Assembly: GCA_026394835.1 (NCBI GenBank)
Contig: JAPLZW010000042.1
Span: forward strand, 1-17,133
DNA: 17,133 bases
Source: Candidatus Wolfebacteria bacterium
GTDB taxonomy: Bacteria > Patescibacteriota > Minisyncoccia > UBA6257 > UBA9933
Direction: 5' to 3'
Positions 11,136 to 17,133 of this stretch are shown in pieces (position 1 is the stretch's first letter; every line of letters begins with the position of its first letter). The notes under the pieces were generated by a model. That model was not told the DNA's origin. It was given only the letters and a program-made list of their open reading frames with translations, and did no database searches. Position numbers and translations under genes: made by a program.

Positions 11136-11432
11136 ATGAAAATTCCCAAAAATCTTCTTACGGAAAAAGAACAGGAACGACTTTATCTTGTGCATCATAT
11201 GCATCATTTTAAAGCGGGGAAGGGCGTAAAGCATGATTTACATCATTGCCCTTTATTTGCCAAGGCCGGTATGAAGGGCAGGGAATTTAAAATAAAACAT
11301 CATTTATCGGAAGGGAAATTATTGCATATCATAGATGGCGTTTTTACCGGAGTTGTTTATGACCATGTGAATAGGAAATTTATTGTGAAAAAAATCAAAA
11401 TCAAAAATAAGGATTGTTTCGTATTGGCTTAA
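11136..11432 (+). CDS. 98-aa His/Lys-rich protein of unknown function
   Basis: I do not recognise the family. The soluble, basic protein begins M-K-I-P-K-N-L-L-T-E-K-E and has a His-rich N-terminal half (H-H-M-H-H, then H-D-L-H-H-C, then K-H-H) with one Cys in that region and another near the C-terminus. The second half is beta-like (I-I-D-G-V-F-T-G-V-V-Y-D-H). The clustered His and Cys could bind a metal. The ATG lies 3 nt after the last base of tRNA-Leu, so the message is either co-transcribed with the tRNA and released by 3' tRNA processing with almost no leader, or started within the tRNA gene. I reject the longer frame from 11064 because it lies in the tRNA. Confidence 0.7.
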   Translation: MKIPKNLLTEKEQERLYLVHHMHHFKAGKGVKHDLHHCPLFAKAGMKGREFKIKHHLSEGKLLHIIDGVFTGVVYDHVNRKFIVKKIKIKNKDCFVLA

Positions 11433-11433
11433 T

Positions 11434-11462
11434 TTGACGGATATCGGTTATTGTGCTAAAAA
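11434..11462 (+). promoter_or_regulatory. Possible promoter of the asparagine-synthase-like gene
   Basis: TTGACG (11434-11439), a 17-bp spacer and TAAAAA (11457-11462). The -35 is identical to that of the dihydroorotate dehydrogenase unit. The -10 is a weak match. The leader would be about 50 nt with a GGAGGTGG Shine-Dalgarno. Confidence 0.4.
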
Positions 11463-11482
11463 GACCTTGGTTGGTCTTTTTT
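11458..11482 (+). terminator. Intrinsic terminator of the His-rich protein/tRNA-Leu unit
   Basis: AAAAAGACC/GGTCTTTTT, 9-bp stem, 6-nt loop, T run merging with the stem. It lies 25 nt after the stop codon. Confidence 0.8.
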
Positions 11483-11517
11483 ATATTTCTCTCTAATCTT
11501 GGAATGGAGGTGGGGCG

Positions 11518-12321
11518 ATGTTGAACGGTTGGCGGTATCTGATGGAGCCTGATCCTGTACCAGTTATATCTGAGCCGAAGCTTTGGAGCCAGGATGGGTT
11601 CGAGAAAGTTGTCACAGAAGCGATTAGGCAATGCCTTTTGTTGTGTAGAGATCGGAATAAGAAATCTATCTTCACAACTCTATCTGGGGGTCTGGATTCA
11701 TCCCTTTGCCTTTCGGTGATACGACAGTTTGGGCCGGGATTGCCGATTCGGACTTTCACAATCGGAGGCAATCAGAGTCATCCAGATGTCCAATTCGCCA
11801 GGGTGGTCGCGGATAAGTTCTCCACTCGACATACAGAGATTATTCCTTCGGCCGAAGATATCGAAACGGCTGACAGGAAATTCGGAGAGTTTTTCCCTAA
11901 TGTCAGACGCAGCGAAAAAAAAGGAGACTTGGCGGTCTTTATGGTCTACGAGGCAATGGCTAATGCCGGCGCCAAGGCGGTAATCGCCCATGATGGCATT
12001 GACGAACTCTTGGGCGGTTACTGGGAGCACAGGAAATATCAAGGTCGGGAGCAGGAGGATGTTTTTCGGGCGCTCTGGGGAGAGCTTGCTTCTAAGCACC
12101 TCGCGCCGCTTCAGCGAGTTGCTGACCACTTTAGGATTTTCCCCATCTTGCCCTATCTGCAAATTTCTGTGGTTGAGTATATCTCTGGGATTCCGGTGGG
12201 GGAAAGGACTTCCCGAGAGAAGAGTAAGATTCCCCTGCGGAACTTTGCCCGAAAGCATCTTCCACTGGAAATTATTGAGCGGAAGAAAGAGGGGTTTTGT
12301 TCCGGTCTGAAGAAATTCTAA
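11518..12321 (+). CDS. Asparagine-synthase-like PP-loop protein without glutaminase domain
   Basis: The 267-aa protein matches the C-terminal amidotransferase half of asparagine synthetase B and relatives, which adenylate a carboxylate with ATP. The PP-loop is S-G-G-L-D-S-S at 56-62. H-D-G-I-D-E-L-L-G-G-Y at 158-168 corresponds to the family G-D-G-x-D-E-x-x-G-G-Y, with His replacing Gly. The end has P-L-R-x-F-A and R-K-K-E-G-F, as in AsnB. The N-terminal Cys2 glutamine-hydrolysing domain is missing, so it must use free ammonia, another nitrogen donor or a different nucleophile; beta-lactam synthetase-like and other ATP-dependent ligases share this half. The ATG has a strong Shine-Dalgarno (GGAGGTGG). 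It is a single-gene unit with a terminator shared with the convergent sHSP gene. Confidence 0.8.
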   Translation: MLNGWRYLMEPDPVPVISEPKLWSQDGFEKVVTEAIRQCLLLCRDRNKKSIFTTLSGGLDSSLCLSVIRQFGPGLPIRTFTIGGNQSHPDVQFARVVADKFSTRHTEIIPSAEDIETADRKFGEFFPNVRRSEKKGDLAVFMVYEAMANAGAKAVIAHDGIDELLGGYWEHRKYQGREQEDVFRALWGELASKHLAPLQRVADHFRIFPILPYLQISVVEYISGIPVGERTSREKSKIPLRNFARKHLPLEIIERKKEGFCSGLKKF

Positions 12322-12322
12322 G

Positions 12323-12367
12323 CACAAAAAAGCGTCCATTCCCGCGGAGGAGTGGACGCCATATTTT
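12323..12367. terminator. Bidirectional terminator
   Basis: The stem GCGTCCA/TGGACGC (12332-12359), extended to 11 bp with one G-U pair, is followed on the plus strand by ATATTTTT and on the minus strand by TTTTTTGTG. It serves the asparagine-synthase-like gene (+) and the sHSP gene (-), which converge here. Confidence 0.88.
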
Positions 12368-12374
12368 TATCAGA

Positions 12375-12899
12375 TTACTCAAACTTTATCTTCAATTTCT
12401 TCTGCTTCACTTTGTTGATTTTCGGCATTGAGATTTTAAGGACGCCGTTTTTGAGATTGGCGGTGGATTTATTCGGGTCAATTTCCTGCGGCAAAATAAT
12501 TGAGCGAGAGAATTTGCCCCAATAGCATTCCTGGTGGAGATAACTCGCGGATTTTACCTTTTCTTCTTGTTCTCTCGTGCCGCGGATGGTGACGCCTTCG
12601 CTGGTTATGGAAATATCAAGCTTATCCGGAGAGATGCCCGCCAATGCGGATTTCACGACATAAGAAGTCGGAGTTTCATAAACATCCACAGTCAGCTGTC
12701 CTTCTGTTTCGTCTATCTCCGAAGCGTCTTCTTCGGCCTCATCTTCGTCGGTTTCGGTCTCAACTTCCACTTCTTCATCGTCTTCATCTTCCGATTCCTC
12801 CTTTTCTTCCTCGGCTTCTTCTTCTGTTTCTTCCTCTTCGTCGCTTCGGCTGTTTACCCCGGAAAGTTTTTCAAAAAAATCTTTTGTGTCGTTGTCCAT
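12375..12899 (-). CDS. Small heat-shock protein (Hsp20/alpha-crystallin) with acidic N-terminal tract
   Basis: The 174-aa ATP-independent holdase chaperone has a C-terminal alpha-crystallin domain (about residues 67-160). It contains V-D-V-Y-E-T, A-L-A-G-I-S-P-D-K-L-D-I-S, G-V-T-I-R-G-T-R and the strand-ending N-G-V-L-K-I-S-M-P, the conserved A-x-L-x-x-G-V-L variant. Unusually, residues about 20-66 are almost wholly Glu/Asp (with a few Ser, Thr, Val), where Hsp20 proteins normally have a hydrophobic, substrate-binding arm. The I-x-I/V tail motif may be the closing L-K-I-K-F. The acidic stretch is likely disordered and could act as a solubility tail. The gene starts 4 nt from an 81-bp repeat that must hold its promoter, if it has one. 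Confidence 0.9.
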   Translation of the reverse strand: MDNDTKDFFEKLSGVNSRSDEEEETEEEAEEEKEESEDEDDEEVEVETETDEDEAEEDASEIDETEGQLTVDVYETPTSYVVKSALAGISPDKLDISITSEGVTIRGTREQEEKVKSASYLHQECYWGKFSRSIILPQEIDPNKSTANLKNGVLKISMPKINKVKQKKLKIKFE

Positions 12900-12902
12900 T
12901 GT

Positions 12903-12983
12903 AGTATTCGCGAATAACGCTGATTTTTATTTAATAATGCGAATTCGCGTTATTTGAAGCTATTCGCACTATTAGCGATTACT
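12903..12983. repeat. 81-bp junction repeat, copy 1 (upstream of sHSP)
   Basis: Identical to 16362-16442 at 77 of 81 positions. It contains the palindrome TATTCGCGAATA at its left end and the inverted core AATAATGCGAATTCGC... in the middle. It starts 4 nt before the sHSP ATG and runs into the PrsW-like gene on the other side, supplying its last codons and stop. Confidence 0.9.
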
Positions 12984-13565
12984 CTTGATTCTCTCAAAAT
13001 CCCAAAAAATTAACAGGGATATTATTATGAGAAAAATCGTGGGATAAATCAATACGTCTCCCATGCTTATTATAAGGTAGTTGAAAATAGCGTGCAAGAC
13101 AGAGGCGGATATAAGCCCGAAAATCACGAGCTTGAAGTTTTTTATCCGCATTAAGGGAGTTGGGCTTCTTTGGACGCTTTTCGCCCAATAGTATCCTACA
13201 AGCCCGGAACATAAAGCGTGGAGCAGTGTGGCTCCGACAAAACGCATGGTGATAACGCCTACGGCTTGAAGAAGAATGGTGGTTTGAAGAAGTATCGCGA
13301 CATTTTCCACAAGCGCGAATCCTAAGGCGCCGGCTATCATATATATCATCGCGTCAACCGGCTCATCAAAATATTTGCTTCTTCTTATTACCATATAGAC
13401 CAGAGCGAATTTAAGAATTTCTTCGGCTGCGGCGAAAAGAAGCACGCAGAGAAAGTCGCGCTGGCTTATGCCGAAGTTTCCCAACTGGTCTTTCACTTCT
13501 TTCAGGAAAAAAAGAAGCCAAGCGAAGCTGGGAATAAAGGCGATTAAGGCAAAGAGGTAAGGCAT
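12972..13565 (-). CDS. PrsW-family intramembrane metalloprotease
   Basis: The 197-aa protein has about 6-7 hydrophobic segments. The PrsW/CPBP signature is present in order: E48-E49-x-x-K52 in A-A-E-E-I-L-K-F; G-F-A-L-V-E-N at 82-88; R108 and H116 in M-R-F-V-G-A-T-L-L-H; and H158-x-x-x-N162 in L-H-A-I-F-N. These Glu and His residues are the metal/active-site ligands. In Bacillus, PrsW cleaves an anti-sigma factor; no sigma or anti-sigma gene is visible here, so the substrate is unknown. The last codons (S-N-R-stop) lie inside the 81-bp repeat, so the C-terminus was set by that element. The ATG at 13565 has no Shine-Dalgarno. Confidence 0.87.
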   Translation of the reverse strand: MPYLFALIAFIPSFAWLLFFLKEVKDQLGNFGISQRDFLCVLLFAAAEEILKFALVYMVIRRSKYFDEPVDAMIYMIAGALGFALVENVAILLQTTILLQAVGVITMRFVGATLLHALCSGLVGYYWAKSVQRSPTPLMRIKNFKLVIFGLISASVLHAIFNYLIISMGDVLIYPTIFLIIISLLIFWDFERIKSNR

Positions 13566-13584
13566 AAGATTTAAGAAGTAAGAA

Positions 13585-16359
13585 TTAAGAGTTCCAACTT
13601 TCTATTATTAATAAATTCTTATTTTTTGAAGGCTCTTCGGTGTGACTCAGGACAGGCAGTGCCTGCCAGATTTCTTCCGTAATAAACGGCATAAAAGGAT
13701 GGAGTATTTTTATTGATTCGGAAAGGATTTTGAAATTAGTTTCAAAGGCCGCGGCTTTGTCCGGAAGATTATCGGAATTAAACCTGGGTTTTGAATCTTC
13801 TATTATTTTGTCCGCGAATCTGTGCCAAAAGTATTGGTAAATAGTGGAGGCGGCTTCGTGGAATTTAAAATCCTCAATCTTTTTTGTCACTTTCTTTTTT
13901 ACGGTTTCCAGCTCTTTCAGATTTTTCTTGTCGGCAGCAGTGAATTTCGGTTTTATTTTGGTGATTTTTGGATCGTAGTTCATCATTACGAATCTTGCCA
14001 CGTTCCAGATTTTGGTTGAGAAATTGCGGTAACCGCGGATTTTATCTTCGGAGATTATCGGGTCGTTGCCGGCGGTTGAGCCCATAATCAGAGCCATTCT
14101 TACCGCGTCCGCGCCATAAACCTCCGCAACACCCAGGGGGTCAATGACGTTGCCTTTGGATTTGGACATTTTCTGGCGGTCTTTATCGCGCACCAAGCCG
14201 TGGAGATAAATGGTTTTAAATGGGATTTTCCCGGTGCGGTAGATTCCCAGCATTACCATCCTTGCCACCCAGAAAAAGAGGATATCCCAACCGGTTTCCA
14301 TCACGTCGGTGGGGTAGAAGTCCTTAAAGTCTTTATTTTTCGGGTAGCCAAGGGTCGCAAATGGCCACTGTCCCGAAGAAAACCATGTATCAAAAACATC
14401 AGGGTCTTGCTCAATTAAATCGCTGCCGCATTTGCACGGTTTTTTGGAAATCGTAAATTCGAAGACTTCGGTATTTTTTGGGGAGCTCTGAACAGCTTCT
14501 TCTTGTGATAAGCCCTTCATCTTTTTATTAATGATCGTCATCGGCAAAAAATGAGTGACAATGACTATGTTTCGGCGGCTGTGGTTCCCTTTGTGGTGCA
14601 GAAGCGCTTCCTCTACTCTTTTTTCGACTTCGTGCCAGTTTTCTCCTCCATCCGGCTTTATATCGTTGAATTCCTGGGGGAGCGGCCAAGTGTTTCCAAG
14701 GCCGTGTTTTTTCAGTATCTCATCTATGCGTAGTCCTTCCCATTCACCACCGTTTCTCTCTCTGAATCTTTCGTCAACGATAATTTCCGCTCCAATTTCC
14801 TTAGCTATAATTTCCGCGGTTTCACGGCAGCGCGAAAGGTCGGAACTGATTATTAGGCTGATATTTTTGTTTTTTAGTTTTTCCGCGGCTGATTTTGCCT
14901 GTTCAATACCTTTTTCATTAAGAGACGTTCCTGTATGTCCTTGATAACGCTTTTCTTTATTCCAATCGGTTTCGCCGTGGCGCACCACGTACCATTTGGA
15001 TTTTATTTCGGGATTTATTTTTACATCTTTACAGCTTATGCAATACCACGCCGGAATCCGGATGCCCCAGGTGATTTGCCTTGAGATATTCCAGTCGCGG
15101 AGATTTTTCATCCAATGGAGAAAAACTTTCTCATAACGCTGAGGAATAATTTTTATTTTTTTGGTTTTAATCGCATTAACCGCACCATCTCGTAGTGATT
15201 TACCGGCATTTTGATTTTTGATTTTTGATTTTTGATTTTGAGTATGCGGCGCAGCCGTCATACGAATAAACCACTGGGGTTTTAAGAGCGGTTCCAGGGT
15301 ATTGCCGCATTTGTAGCAAGTCGCGACGCTGTGCTTGTAAGGCTCCACTTTTTCCAGAATGCCGATTTCCTTCATTTTTTCCGCGACCTTCTCGCGGGCT
15401 TCCGAGACTTTCATTCCGGAAAATTCGCCGGTTTTATCAGTCAGTCTGCCGCGCTCGTCTATTATGTTTATCGGCCCGGGAATTTCGTCCTTATGGCGTT
15501 GCCAGATTTCAAAGTCCGCGAGGTCGTGCGCCGGGGTGACTTTAACCACGCCGGTGCCGAATTTCGGGTCAACGGCATTATCCGCAATGACTTTGAATTT
15601 CAATTTCCCGGAAATCCCAACGGCTTCAATTTCTTTCCCGATATATTTTTGATAACGTTTATCTTTCGGATTTACGGCCAAAGCGGTGTCGCCGAATTTA
15701 GTTTCGGGGCGGACGGTCGCAAGAGTGAGGGGACCGTACTTGATATAGTAAAGGGGGTCTTCGCGTTCCACGTATTTGGTTTCAAGCTCAGACAAGGCGG
15801 TCTGGTGTTTGGGGCACCAATTGATGACGCGTTCGCCGCGGTATGCGAGGCCGTCTTCGTAAAGTTTTTCAAAAGTATCGTAAACGATTTCAATAATATC
15901 TTTATCGAGCGTGAATTTTTCCCTGGACCAGTCGCAGGAAGCTCCCAGTTTTTTCAGCTGGTTTTCCATATTCTTTTTATTAAGCTGGGTGAAGTCCCAG
16001 ATTTCTTGCCATGATTCTTCGCGGGACATTGCGAATCGGTTCCGGCTTTCTTTTTCCAGCTTTTTGTCAAAGACAACCTGTGTTTCGAATCCCGCGTGGT
16101 CCGCTCCCGGGAGCCAGAGGGTTTTGTCGCCTTTCATCCGGTGATAGCGGACCATCAAATCTTCCAGCGCCACGAAAAACGCGTGTCCCATGTGAAGCAG
16201 GCCGTTCGCATTCGGCGGCGGCATCATAATGGTAAAGCTTTTTCTTTTGTCTGGGTTACCAGTCTGAGGCTGGTGCGCCTCCGGCGCAAAAAAACCGCTC
16301 TTTTCCCAGAGTTCGTAAATTTTGTCTTCTACTTTTTTCGGGTCGTATTGTGAATCCAT
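13585..16359 (-). CDS. valS: Valyl-tRNA synthetase with inserted histidine-phosphatase domain
   Basis: The 924-aa class I synthetase attaches Val to tRNA-Val. Visible in order: P-P-P-N-A-N-G-L-L-H-M-G-H at 47-59 (HIGH), T-V-R-P-E-T at 215-220 in the CP1 editing domain, W-F-S-S at 659-662, and K-M-S-K-S at 730-734. The anticodon-binding helices run to the end; the usual C-terminal coiled coil is short or absent. Between C440/C443 and C642/C644, the two halves of a zinc ribbon, sits an extra domain of about 185 residues (about 454-637, DNA 14449-15000). It is a complete histidine phosphatase: R460-H461-G-E-T, S-R-C-R at 509-512, E534 before N-G-G-E-W-E-G, and T602-H603. All catalytic residues are kept. 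A second, short insertion at residues about 370-387 is encoded by a heptamer repeat. The ATG is 3 nt from an 81-bp repeat. Confidence 0.95.
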   Translation of the reverse strand: MDSQYDPKKVEDKIYELWEKSGFFAPEAHQPQTGNPDKRKSFTIMMPPPNANGLLHMGHAFFVALEDLMVRYHRMKGDKTLWLPGADHAGFETQVVFDKKLEKESRNRFAMSREESWQEIWDFTQLNKKNMENQLKKLGASCDWSREKFTLDKDIIEIVYDTFEKLYEDGLAYRGERVINWCPKHQTALSELETKYVEREDPLYYIKYGPLTLATVRPETKFGDTALAVNPKDKRYQKYIGKEIEAVGISGKLKFKVIADNAVDPKFGTGVVKVTPAHDLADFEIWQRHKDEIPGPINIIDERGRLTDKTGEFSGMKVSEAREKVAEKMKEIGILEKVEPYKHSVATCYKCGNTLEPLLKPQWFIRMTAAPHTQNQKSKIKNQNAGKSLRDGAVNAIKTKKIKIIPQRYEKVFLHWMKNLRDWNISRQITWGIRIPAWYCISCKDVKINPEIKSKWYVVRHGETDWNKEKRYQGHTGTSLNEKGIEQAKSAAEKLKNKNISLIISSDLSRCRETAEIIAKEIGAEIIVDERFRERNGGEWEGLRIDEILKKHGLGNTWPLPQEFNDIKPDGGENWHEVEKRVEEALLHHKGNHSRRNIVIVTHFLPMTIINKKMKGLSQEEAVQSSPKNTEVFEFTISKKPCKCGSDLIEQDPDVFDTWFSSGQWPFATLGYPKNKDFKDFYPTDVMETGWDILFFWVARMVMLGIYRTGKIPFKTIYLHGLVRDKDRQKMSKSKGNVIDPLGVAEVYGADAVRMALIMGSTAGNDPIISEDKIRGYRNFSTKIWNVARFVMMNYDPKITKIKPKFTAADKKNLKELETVKKKVTKKIEDFKFHEAASTIYQYFWHRFADKIIEDSKPRFNSDNLPDKAAAFETNFKILSESIKILHPFMPFITEEIWQALPVLSHTEEPSKNKNLLIIESWNS
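15209..15240. repeat. Heptamer tandem repeat (TTTTGAT) inside valS
   Basis: Four perfect TTTTGAT units (15209-15236) plus a partial unit. It encodes the low-complexity Q-N-Q-K-S-K-I-K-N-Q-N stretch at ValRS residues about 374-384, between the F-I-R-M strand and the following helix. A change of one unit would shift the frame. Confidence 0.85.
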
Positions 16360-16361
16360 AA

Positions 16362-16442
16362 AGTATTCGCGAATAATGCTAATTTTTATTTAATAATGCG
16401 AATTCGCGTTATTTGAAACTATTCGCATTATTAGCGATTACT
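16362..16442. repeat. 81-bp junction repeat, copy 2 (upstream of valS)
   Basis: 77/81 identical to 12903-12983. It fills the gap between the stop of the peptidoglycan-binding protein gene (TAG at 16441-16443) and the valS ATG (16359), with the same relation to flanking genes as copy 1. Confidence 0.9.
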
Positions 16443-17133
16443 ATCTGATTCCTTCAACATAGACTTCTGTTTTTATCGGGTCCGCCTGATTGGGATTCAG
16501 GGCGACTGAAGCGGGTTTAGCCGCCAGGGCGTTGATGTCGGCTCTGGTTTTGCCGCCGAAATATCCCGCGGCAGGGGAGATGCCGACTTGTTTTTGGTAT
16601 TTAATAATCGCGTCTCTGGTCGCGATGCCGAAATAAGTGTCGGGCTCATTCGTGAAATAACCCTGGTCTTTAAGGAATCTTTCAAGCTGAAGTACGTCAT
16701 CTCCTTTCGCGCCAAGAGTCAGGTCGCGGGTGAAGGGAGAGATTTTGGGCGCCGGAGTTTCTTCCTTGACCAAAGAAATATTTTTCGGGAAACTTATTGA
16801 AAAAGACATCTCTCTGAAAGCGGCAACATTTTTAAGCAGGGTTTGGGCGGCGCTGATTGCTTTGCCGTCTTTATTAAAAACAACCGATACGATATCGATC
16901 AGGGATAAGTCGTAGGCGTTATTATTGGTTATAAGGCCGCTCACTATTAAGCCGTTGTTTTGGGTTGCCGAGTCGTTAGCGGCGATTTGCCTTTTCTGGA
17001 GATTGGGTTGGGAGAAACCGGTTTTCGGTTGCCAGCCCTGATTAGAAAAAGACATTTTGATTTCGCCGATATTTTCAATATTGACGTCGGTTGTTTCAAC
17101 AATCCTTTTGATTTCTCCGGAATATATATATGA
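16441..17133 (-). CDS. Peptidoglycan-binding domain protein, C-terminal part (5' end outside window)
   Basis: The frame is open from the window edge (the first codon read is TCA at 17133), so the in-frame ATG at 17055 is probably internal. The N-terminal half reads I-V-E-T-T-D-V-N-I-E-N and later G-L-I-T-N-N-N-A-Y-D-L-S-L-I-D-I-V-S-V-V-F-N, which looks like a FxLYD-type beta domain of exported proteins. The C-terminal 90 residues are a PG_binding_1 domain: L-G-A-K-G-D-D-V-L-Q-L-E-R-F-L, then G-Y-F, then Y-F-G-x-A-T-R-D-A-I-I-K-Y-Q, then G-x-x-T-R. It is expected outside the membrane on the cell wall; no catalytic domain is visible in this part. Its end precedes the 81-bp repeat and valS. Confidence 0.87.
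   Translation of the reverse strand, partial: SYIYSGEIKRIVETTDVNIENIGEIKMSFSNQGWQPKTGFSQPNLQKRQIAANDSATQNNGLIVSGLITNNNAYDLSLIDIVSVVFNKDGKAISAAQTLLKNVAAFREMSFSISFPKNISLVKEETPAPKISPFTRDLTLGAKGDDVLQLERFLKDQGYFTNEPDTYFGIATRDAIIKYQKQVGISPAAGYFGGKTRADINALAAKPASVALNPNQADPIKTEVYVEGIR

Noticed and set aside
12903..16442. CRISPR or other repeat array
   Set aside because: Only two copies of the 81-bp repeat, 3.4 kb apart and separated by genes; no spacers, and no cas genes in the window.
1..17133. UGA recoding (as in Gracilibacteria/SR1)
   Set aside because: No gene requires read-through of an in-frame TGA; families end at expected lengths with standard stops.

Overview
The window looks like a chromosomal segment of a Candidate Phyla Radiation (Patescibacteria) bacterium, most likely Parcubacteria-like. 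I infer this from gene content and style: a short IF-2 without its long N-terminal region, a type IV pilin-like protein fused to a LamG domain, many small single-TM secreted proteins, tRNAs without encoded CCA, probable leaderless genes with a TATAAT-like box exactly 6 nt before the ATG, and many short palindromic repeats. TGA is not read as sense in any gene I read, so the UGA=Gly groups are unlikely. I ran no database search.

Layout. 1-1646 (+): the 3' part of an SDR oxidoreductase followed directly by a pilin-LamG gene. 1647-1986: palindromes and tRNA-Pro (-). 1987-5648 (-): sugar nucleotidyltransferase, a small Pro/Ala-rich membrane protein, an RlmI-like methyltransferase coupled to a SpoU-type rRNA methyltransferase, a 54-aa membrane protein, and a PsbP-like anchored protein. 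5772-5905: a strong hairpin abutting tRNA-Ser (-). 6105-6587 (+): six-cysteine anchored protein. 6640-7769: a dihydroorotate dehydrogenase unit (-) with its own promoter, Shine-Dalgarno and terminator, bracketed by a perfect 27-bp direct repeat. 7820-9428 (+): infB followed by an rbfA cut short by a palindrome-ended element.

9415-11132 is an accessory patch. It holds a MITE-like element, a GIY-YIG element with terminal inverted repeats and a frameshifted ORF, three copies of a double-hairpin repeat, an intact GIY-YIG gene whose stop codon lies inside tRNA-Cys, a tRNA 3'-half-like remnant, and an HNH endonuclease whose stop codon lies inside tRNA-Leu. 11136-12321 (+) holds a His-rich small ORF and a PP-loop asparagine-synthase-like gene. 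12375-17133 (-) holds a small heat-shock protein with an acidic N-terminus, a PrsW-like membrane protease, valyl-tRNA synthetase and a peptidoglycan-binding protein. An 81-bp repeat sits at two of the gene junctions in this last block.

The most striking observations are: (1) ValRS carries a complete histidine-phosphatase domain inside its zinc ribbon; (2) two unrelated nuclease ORFs each end inside the 5' end of a downstream tRNA, so RNase P maturation of the tRNA would remove the nuclease stop codon; (3) rbfA is disrupted by a mobile palindromic element.
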